From NCBI GenBank assembly GCA_950295325.1, contig OX485804.1, positions 53,880,001-53,928,428 of the forward strand: 48,428 nucleotides of DNA, written 5' to 3'. Shown here piece after piece: positions 20,976 to 30,900 of this stretch. Position 1 is the first letter of the stretch. Each line of letters starts with the position of its first letter. Source of the DNA: Polytrichum commune. Lineage: Eukaryota > Streptophyta > Polytrichopsida > Polytrichales > Polytrichaceae. A program made the translations under genes and the position numbers. Below the pieces are notes generated by a model. The model searched no databases. It was not told the origin of the DNA and saw only the letters and a program-made list of their open reading frames with translations.

Positions 20976-21953
20976 AATTTCGAAGGACTTCAACGAAGAG
21001 GTGGCCAATGTGGAGTCCGGCGATGAACAAACAACCGTTATGGGAAATGCACAGATGGTTATGCAGGAATCTCTGGAAGAGAAAGCGGGCACCGAGAAGG
21101 GATTTGCGAAGGATGAATGTCGGGGCGACAGTGAAATGACTTGCAAAGGCCATGAGGATGAGCCCAAGGGTGAGGTAGAATGTCTATTGAGTGGTGAAAA
21201 CGACCCTGTATTGGCCATCAGCAAGAACGAGGATGTCAAGGACGATACAATCTTCCGGGCTGACCACAATATAAGATCCAAACACCATGAGGACACCCCG
21301 AAGGTCAACGTGGGTAGTGATTTGAGTGGTGGAAAAGGCCTTGGCTTAACCATGGAGAAACCCATAAAAGATGATGATGTACATGGGGAGACAATCGAGG
21401 CTGATCGAAATTTTAGCACTGAAGACCACAAGGGCACATCTGAGGTCGAGAAGAATTGTCATGAGAGTGGTGAGAAAGAGGACCCTGCACTAAGCGATAA
21501 AATTAGCATCAAGAAAGAATATATGGAAGAGGATACAATATGCGCAAACCGTAGTTGTTCCTCCGAAGATCATGACGACAACCACGATGTCGGGAGGAAT
21601 GGTGATGGTGACCATAGATTAACTGACATAAAAGGCTGCGTAATCAAGGTAGACGACACGAAGGGCATGGATATTCCTGATGTTAAATTAAGCTCCAAAG
21701 ATTATGTTGACAACCCCGAGAGCAAAATGCCAGGTCGATGCAATGGCAATGGACTTACCAACCATCCAAGGATCCCGAAAGAGGATGATGAGGATGAAAA
21801 GGATTTTGATGACCAGAAATTAAGCTTAGACGACCATGACGACTACACCAAGGAAGACGCAGAGTATGGTGGAGAAGAGGACCTGGAGGATGTTCTCCAA
21901 TCTGGCGAATCTTTCTGGTGTTCTCTCTGTGATGATGGTGGAAATCTGTTATT
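20976..21953 (+). CDS. EDM2: EDM2-like exon: acidic repeat region and start of PHD cluster
   Basis: Open for 326 codons, very rich in Asp, Glu, Lys and Ser. It contains imperfect units of roughly 45-60 residues, recognisable by FRADHNIRSKHHED, EADRNFSTEDHKG, CANRSCSSEDHDDN, DVKLSSKDYVDN and DQKLSLDDHDDY. It ends with the first PHD half SFWCSLCDDGGNLL. The donor is at 21954. If translation starts inside the exon, the first good ATG is 21040 (MGNAQMVM), but the upstream acceptor (TACAG at 20971-20975) argues for an earlier exon. This acidic block is much longer than the short acidic linker before the PHD in Arabidopsis EDM2. Confidence 0.82.
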
Positions 21954-24900
21954 GTAAGCTTCTACTCTTGCTGCCAATTCGGTCATAATGTTCTTTTGAG
22001 GCAGAAGCAGAGAATTGTTTAGTCTTTTGAGAAGGAGTTAGGTTTACACCAAGCGATCATCTACACTGATTTCGAAATCGGCCACCACCATATGCATTGT
22101 AGCAGCATCTCCACTCTCGCTGCTTGCTTGTAGGTATTGGGTTTACGAGAGCAATTTGACGGGGAGTCTGACCAGCAAAACTGAGACTATCCTCTTACGC
22201 GTCAGTACTTTTGGAAATCCCTTGATAAAAAAATTGTTGTGCTTTGTCTTGTGGCCAGCTGTGATGGTCCATGTCTGCGCTCCTTCCATGCTTGTCTTTC
22301 ACAGCAGGAGAAAGAGGAGGGCAAGGATTGTATAACTCTTGGTTTTACAGAGAAGCAATTTAAGGTCAGATCCTCTGCAGCTACTGCAGCCCTTTGCTTG
22401 TCTACTTCCAGCCATTTCTGGAGATGGAATGAGATATCTCTACGTAAACGTAGAGATTCCATTGAGACAGGTTTTGAACATTTATTGTGTGGGTGCAGGC
22501 AATTGAGAGTGAGATGACAACATGGCTCTGTCCAAATTGTGAGGCTAACTCTCAACTATGTTTCATCTGTGGAAAACTCGGAAAATCTGCAGGACCAAAG
22601 AAAGAGGTTGGCTTCATTTTCTATCTACAATCACAAGATTTTTCTCCCCTTGGCCAATTTGTGTCGGCCTATTACTGGGCCCTGTACTATTAGTCCAATT
22701 TGGCATACATCTGCCCACAGTTTTCCTGCCATGGAGAAGAGTGGATACCAGTCTGCCTACCTGTCTACTACGTTTCTTTCGTGCATACTTTGGCTTGGAA
22801 TCAGCACTTATTTTCTATAATGCTTCCAGGTTTTCAACTGCGATGCTGCACACTGTGGACAATTCTACCATCCTATGTGTGTAGCACGGGCGCTCACAAA
22901 AAATGTTAGCAATCAGAGAGAGTATGCCGATAAAATAGGGCAGGGTGTCGAAACATTCCTTTGTCCTCTGCACAAGTGTAAGAGCTGTAAACAGCTTGAA
23001 GATGGAACGGATAGGGATATGCAATTTGCTAAGTGCAGACGGTGTCCAACAAGCTGGCATGTGAAGTGCCTACCATCGTGAGTATTGAAACCTTTTGGAA
23101 CACCGATCAACTATCATTTCCTGGAAATAATGTTTTCACCGGTCAGATGTGGCCGTGATTGTAGTTACTAGCTCCCTGAATTATCTCGAGCAATACCATC
23201 TTTTTATCATTGCAGTCTTTGGGAATTTGTAGGCTCATAAATATGGAGATTTATAAAGATGTGTGCTATGACACGCTGCTGACAATCTGCTGATACATTG
23301 ACCCACCAGAACCATGTCCTTTGAGGACGATGAATACTTGGACATACCACAAAGAGCATGGAGGGTGCCTGTAGGAGACGAAGAGCACCAGTTTCGAGTG
23401 GGAATTTATTGCCCGTAAGTATGACTTCAAGTGTGATAAAGAACATTGGTCCCTAATCAGGGAAACTGGTTGCACAAGTAGGACACTTAGTACTGCTCAT
23501 TCTCAAGTTCATTAAATCTGAGTGAATGTTCAATTCATAATTGGTTGAGCTCCTTCGATAGTCAAAGCTCCTAGAGCACCTTTGATAGTCTTATGAGCTG
23601 TTAATCACATCAACCTGCATCCACCGACATACAAGTCTGTCCTAAGTAATGGGTTGCCATACGCGATGCATCATAGTAAGTTGTAGCAGTGCATATTTAA
23701 TGAACTGGTTGAGACTTCAATCTCCAACTCCGAACATGGGTTACTTGTCCATGAAGCTAAATATAGAAACATCTGTGAATCCTTGAATGCCATAAATAAT
23801 CTCCATGAATATATATTGTATCCAAGGTGAGGTAGTTTATACACTAAGCCTTACAAATGTTTTGGTTGAGCAGGAAGCATGAACTTCCTCTTGAGCCTTC
23901 TGACATGGTTCGGTTTCCATATTCTCCTGTGTCTTACTTTAAGCTTGCTGACCACATCACTTCACAGCAAGAAGCACTCTCAAAAAAGCTCAGAAAGCCA
24001 AAGGCTATTGACCATCCTGCATCTGAAAAAGAAAAACGGACATCCGCAAAGGAAAGACGGGCTTCTCAACAACAGAGTACGAAGGTCAAGATTTATGCTT
24101 CAGAGAGCACAAAGGAGGGTGGTCCCCAGGTTCAATGTTCTTCGGATGTTCAAAAACCTTCTGCCCGTCAGTTGTGTTCAGAATCGAAGCAGAGACAACA
24201 CAGACTCTCAACTGTGACGACAGGCACCTATATTGATAAGCTTACAGCATCGCAGCTTTGTGACATCCAGAAAAGGTTTGATTGGTGCTGGTTTTGCGCT
24301 TGGGATTTTTGGATTGCATAATAGAACTCCCCATTTTCATTTCAAGTGTTAATTCTGATCAACTACTAGGCATCCTTGAACTTTTTGTTATACGGGTGCA
24401 GCTGGTGCAGCAGTTGACTTCGTTGAACAGCTTTCTGAAAAATAATCATCCCCTTGACACATACTCTGTTACTAATGCTATTTAATTTACTCCATGGCGT
24501 ACACGAATGGGAACGTGCAATTTTCACGTATACTGCAGGATTGATGAGATAGTTTTGAGATCACAAGAACTTATGACAGCTGAAAAGATAAAGCAGGAGC
24601 TGCGCACTCCAAGATACTATGGTGACAAGAAAGCTGGCCCAGAAGGAGGAAAGTTTATTCATGATGGAGAGTTGTCTTCGATATTGAATGTGAGGTCATT
24701 CTACTCTAAGTTAGTATTTGGCATGAATTTGAACACTTTCAAAATTAGATTGTAAAGTTCCTGCTAATAACCGGTTGAAAACTCTAAACAAAGACACAAG
24801 TCTGTCATTAAGATCATGAGAGGAAATTAAAATTTTATGTTTTCACTCTTTGGCCTTATCAACTAAAATGAGCCAATTGGTCCGCTCAATTTAATGTTGG

Positions 24901-27900
24901 GAACGTGATGGGTACGTAATGATAGCTAATTGGTACAAGAGAATACCCGTTGAGGGTTCTTAAAATACAACTCAACCATTCCAATACACCCACACATGTT
25001 TATAAAACCATGCAAATAATCAATTGTAATATGGAAGATCTCATCAATTGTGACAAAAGGATTGTCTCATAATGGCCCAATTGGCTCATTTTAGTTGATA
25101 AGGCCAAGTTACTGCATTGCATGTGTGCCGTGAGTTCGACAGACCTATATCTGTCCTCCCTGATACCATAAACTTGCACCATCGATGATGAGCTTTGTAT
25201 TGTAATCTAGTGTTGTAGACTCTTGCCAGGAATTTGTCATGTTGTTTTTGGCATTTCAAAGGCTTGTCTTTGGACAGCCCGTTTCTTTCTGTAAGCTAGT
25301 CCTTGACCAAGGCAGATGACAATTCCAATAACTCTGTTTGTGCCAACAACAAATGTTAAAGTTCTCAGCGAGTGGTCAACAATAAGCCAGGTGCATTTGA
25401 TGTTCTACTCACGATTCTTTTGCAATTATGATCTGATTGAAACCAATGATTTTTCTTGTATGCAGAGTATACCCAAAGCTTTGAACTGTCTTACTAAAGG
25501 CAGTGGGATTGCCGAAGCAAAGTGTTTGTGCCCAGTCAAATCCATCACTCAACTAGACAGAGTCGAGGTAAACTGTCATTTATGGGGTGTAGGGATTTTG
25601 TACAAGAGTTTAGAGCTTAATGGTAGTCCATAGTTGAAGTCAGGACTGGTTGAAAGTAGAATCAAATTCGTAAGGTTGCACACCAATGCAATATTACAGC
25701 AAATCATCTGGAAATAATCTGAAAATCATCCCACACAATGCAAGTACCTCACTTTGATCCCCTTCAAGTAGATATCAAGTAAATCATTGTTCTTGATGGC
25801 AGTACTTTGTTTTTATGTTTGTTAGTGCAACTTTATGAATAATTTCGAAGCCTTCTTAAACCTTGATAACACCATCTAGATTACTTATATATAGACCTTC
25901 AGTTGACGTATTGATGGCTCAGAATTTTCATCAGCTTCGCATGAACTACATTTTCACCCTCAAACTTGTGTTAGACCTGGTAGTAGGTTTCCTGGGAAAG
26001 ATGTGTATAGCATAAAAAGGTCAAATATTCTACAGCTCTAATATTTTCTTTAGATTTCTCAGAAATGTAAGTTATTTCAGTTGGCCCCTAAACAACAGGG
26101 TCCCTGCTCACATTTCTTGTGCATTCTTGTTATTTCTCGAGTTTAAAGTTGAGGGAATCAACAAGCCAACCTGTAATCAGCCTCTTTTATATTTTGTGAC
26201 TGTAGAAAGCAATGACGGTGTACCTGAATCCATGTCTACACGGACAGCGCTACACATCTTTTGGGCGCCATTTCACCGTCAAGGATAAACTAATTGAGGT
26301 CATATCCAGAACTTTTCCCTTTCATCACAAATGCTGAAATAAGCTGACAATACAATGTCTGCCTCGGGCTGAGATGAATAATTTTGTAATTTGTAATGGC
26401 GACTAGAGAGAACTGCAATAAAGTTTCTGACCTAAATTTGATGATTGAACTCAATTTGTTGCAGACTGTGGATAGGCTACAGTGGTATATTAACGACAAG
26501 GACGTGGTACACACTACTCTCTCTTGCCTTAACTAGTGGGAAATGGTGCTCATTCCCCTTCCTATATTCCCTATCATATGGAACTGCACAGTTATGTTTG
26601 ATGTGAAGAGATGGAGGCATATGCTTACCTGATTCAGTTCATAGCTGTGCATCTCTTGACATGATGGGAGATTGACAGATATGTGTGTTTCGTTTGTGAC
26701 AAGGAAATCCTCATAACATACACTTAAATTGCCAACATAGCAATGAAGATGTAGCCTTGGACCAGTTTGCAATCATTGCTGCCAAGTCTTTAAAATGTGG
26801 ATGACACTTGTCTTACGTACTCACAGATCGTTGACTTCTGCTGTGGAGCAAATGATTTTTCTGTAGAAGTTAGGCGGAAGTTGATTTTGGCAGGGAAGAA
26901 AAACTGCGAATACAAAAACTTCGATATTCTGGCTCCGAAGGTAAACCTTTGTATGAGGAATCCTTCTGAAAGAGGAAGCAATACAGTAATATTCTGTTAC
27001 AACCGTAGTAGGTATTCAGCAGCTATGTTCATTCGAAATTTACTAAATCACTTTTTTTTTTCAGCGCAGATTAGTTCCTCTGAATGGTGTAGGAGTCATC
27101 AGGTACTGTTGTCGGTTGCACAGTTGGTTTTTAGGACCACTAATGTTCTTTTCATTCTTTTTGTGACCAGAATGATTTTGAATTCAAACAACGAGACTGG
27201 TTTTCAGTACAGCATAGCGAACTTCCTATCGGTGACAAGCTGGTGGGTGTTAATACGAAAACGCAGATTAGGAGTATGAGATATGTCTTACGATACTTGC
27301 ATTGTTCCACTCTGCATACATTATTCTGTAATTTAGGCTTTAAATTAAGCTTCATGGGTGGTTCACGATGTAAATCCATCATCACCACACGGCACATAGA
27401 CGTGTACATTTGAGCGAAACTTTCTATTTGAACTGGTTGCAGATCATAGGTTTAAATCCTCCTTTTGGCGTCCGATCATCAATTGCAAACTCCTTCATAG
27501 ACTGGGCAGTCACATTCAGACCAAAGATTATAATTCTAATTGTTCCACCAGAGACAAAGAGGTAATAGCTCCGGCCGTTGATTCTGTAATCATGTAAGCC
27601 CTCGGGCTCTCGATTGTGAGCCTTCAGAGAAATTGGCTATCAGGATGTGAAGAGGGTTCGTACTAAGCAGAACACTTAGTCCGATATTGACTTATCTCAG
27701 ATTGCTGGAAAATGATTTTCTGCATTAAATTTAGCATCGTGTACTTTAAAGACTCTCGTTTCTTCGAAAAAGAATGGTGGGCTGAAGCTCATCGTCATAG
27801 TAGTTTGTTCTCGAATCTTTTATTAAACACATTATATTACATGAAGTGGTGAACTTGTTGATTGTTGGTGTATGGGTGTTGGACATCCTGATGTGCTGAT

Positions 27901-30900
27901 GCTGATTTCTCGGGTCTTGAATTATGTAGGCTGGAGAGCAGTGGTTACGAGCTTATTTGGGTAGATGTCGACCTGCTAAGAGGAAAGGTACCTTCTATGC
28001 TGCATCTGATCCTCAAAGTCTAGTTGGAGAATAAGTTGGTGTCGGACACATTGCTTACGGTGATTGTGCAGAAAAGGGAATGTTTGTTTTAAGAGGTCGC
28101 TCTTTCATACAAATGACCTCGTTTCTCGGGGGGTGCACCTTTCATTAAAACCTAGAATCACGTGCGTTCACTGCATACTCTAAAAACCCCCTATATACAA
28201 GTTATTTTTTGTGAAATGAAGTAATACACATACAATTGCAACAATAAATATACAAGTGACAATATGTATACACAAAAAAACATCCATTCATATATAGTCA
28301 TTAACATAAGTATACAAATATACTTTGAACAATAATCAACCCCTATAATATGTATAACAAAATATCCTAGCTTTCATCAGCAAAGTCGTTGAAAACTTTT
28401 TCATCTCCCAGATGTAACTCATAAACATTTGATTCACCAATATATGTCATTGTAGCCAATGCAATTATTGTCTCTAAGTCTACCATCAAATGATCAGTAA
28501 GATCATAGGTCCACTTGTTGTTAGCCCCTTTTTGATACCAACATAAACCAATCTCCACGTTTGATGGACGGTCCATCAAGTCAATTGGATCCCTATACTC
28601 CACCCAACGATTATCAAACTTCCTCCGCATCCTATAAACTCTCCCAACAAACCAAACCTTAACTCGAGTAGATTTTTTTGGCCTACCTCGTTTTTTCACA
28701 GTTTTAGCTTCAGGTGTGTTCAAAAAACACACACCACAGTCACAACCAAGCTTTAACAAAGTGTCATGGTTTCCAACACTCGGGAGTTTAGGCTTCATAT
28801 ATAATATACTAGATTTAATTCGAGTCAACCGATCTTTAGACAAAGAAGGATTGCCATTCAATTGACTAACAAGTGTATTTTTAAAATTTCTAGACTCCCC
28901 TACCATTACATAAGCCACAACTGACTTTGCATTTTATAGAGAGGGAATTTCAGAATGAGGCCATGACAATGTCAGGACTTTCGGTGATTCCCACGGCGGC
29001 AGTAACCGTAGGGACGCTGAGAAGCGCTGGAGCAACAGGTGAAAGAAGGAAAAATGAAGTAGTTGTCGGCAAAAGAAGCAGGCTATGCGAAAAGAGAAAA
29101 CAAAAACCTTCAGCACCCGACAAAAAAAGAAAACAAAACCTAGGGATGGGAGGGGAAAAGGGTCCTTGTTACTTTGAGCTGAACGAATCATTTCAAAACC
29201 CTAATACTGCCTCTTTCCCCGATATTACCTTGACACCTTGTACATGGTTCATACTACCCTATAAGGTTGCTAACGAAAATCTTTAATCCTAGTTAATCCT
29301 AATTTCATCCAATATGAAAACTTATGATATGTAGTATAATAACAGTACCATACAAGTACAATTATTGTATATTTTTTAAAGGCCTTCCATATATGTACGT
29401 AACTATAAATTATAACATGTATACCATATGTATACGTAATACGGCAAGGTCCAAATCAATACCCTTCCTGTGCACTCACGTATACTCGTACATGTTTAGT
29501 ACAGTGCACCCCCCGAGCCTCGTTTGATTACCTATTGAGTGGAGTTTGTCCTGCTCACCTTCTTATCCGCTACAATTCAGGCCTGACACTGTATGTGATG
29601 AGTTGCACAAGAAATTTCAGAAGACTTCTTCCGACAAATTCTAACAGCATTTACGCGTTCATATTTGTCTGTGAATTCTATCATATAAATCTCAGTTTTG
29701 ATGACTGGTAGAGGTCTAACAATTGTGCCTCTTTACGGAAAATCGGCATTGTTTGCAGTCATTCTACCTGCCAGGTTCAGTAAACACAGGTGATGCGATG
29801 CTAGAGGACTGGAACAAAACAGCGCCTCCACTGTACCTCTGGAGCCGTTCGGATTGGGCAGATAAACATCGACAAATGGCAGTTAAACAGGGACATGTGA
29901 AGGCTATGGGTTCAGCCTTGCAAAATCAGCAAAATGGCCTCTCTCCTTGCTTTCAACCTCGAGATCCACCCTTCAATCCAGACTTCAAACCAGTTAAAGA
30001 AATGGTGAGGCCATCTCATTGGGATTTCAACAATTTGAGGAGTCCATGGTGGGGTCGTAAAATTCATCGTTACAGGACCGAACTTTATCGTCCACTTCCA
30101 AAATATGCAAATCCAACTAGCAGACTGTCATCCCACTTCTCAGCTCCCCATACAAATGAATTGCTTAATAATAATCCTCTTAGTACAGGCCGTGCACTTG
30201 TTGAAGCTCCTATGTCTAATCACACTTCATACTCGGTTTTGCAGGAATCACCTGAAAATTCTGTGAAAGACTCAGGAAAGGAGTTTCCTCACCCTCGCTC
30301 AGATAATGCTCCCATTAAAGCTGTTGCAGATGTCGAATCGGATGATGTGAAGAAGCCCATAGTCGAGCCATTGATGTCAAACAAGCCTGACAAGTCAAAA
30401 TCTGAACCTAAAACTAGAATTTCTGTGAAGAGAGCTTTGAAGACAGATGGGACATCAGAGAAGGGAGACGAACAATCAAAACAAACAGCCAGACCCAAAA
30501 AACAATTGAAAAGAGCTCACCCCAGTTCTATAGATGAGGTTGCACACAGGCCTAACTTGCAAACTCGAGAAAACGCCCATGCAAGTGAGGCATTAGAAGA
30601 ACCTCTCCATAATGTACTGCATCGTGGCAGAGAAGAAGGGCATAATAGGAGAAACTCGGATATCCTTGATGCAAAAGGAAGAGGTGAAGGTTGTGATCGA
30701 AAAGGAAACGAGGCTTCGGAGAGCTCACGAGATGTTATAAATACGAGCGACAGGCGGAGTACTCGAAACCCGGAGGTAGGTCTTGACACTTCACACAGAG
30801 AGGACAGGACTCTACGAAGGAGCGTAAACGAAAGAGGGAGGCCGTGTGAAGGTGAGGCAAAGGTTTATCAAGATCCTAAGGAGAGGAGAAGGTCTGTGGG

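Noticed and set aside
28927-29286. 119-codon plus-strand ORF with Lys/Arg-rich composition
   Set aside because: The purine-rich tract of the transposon gives an open frame by composition; no motif, and it overlaps the likely 5' region of the AT-hook ORF.
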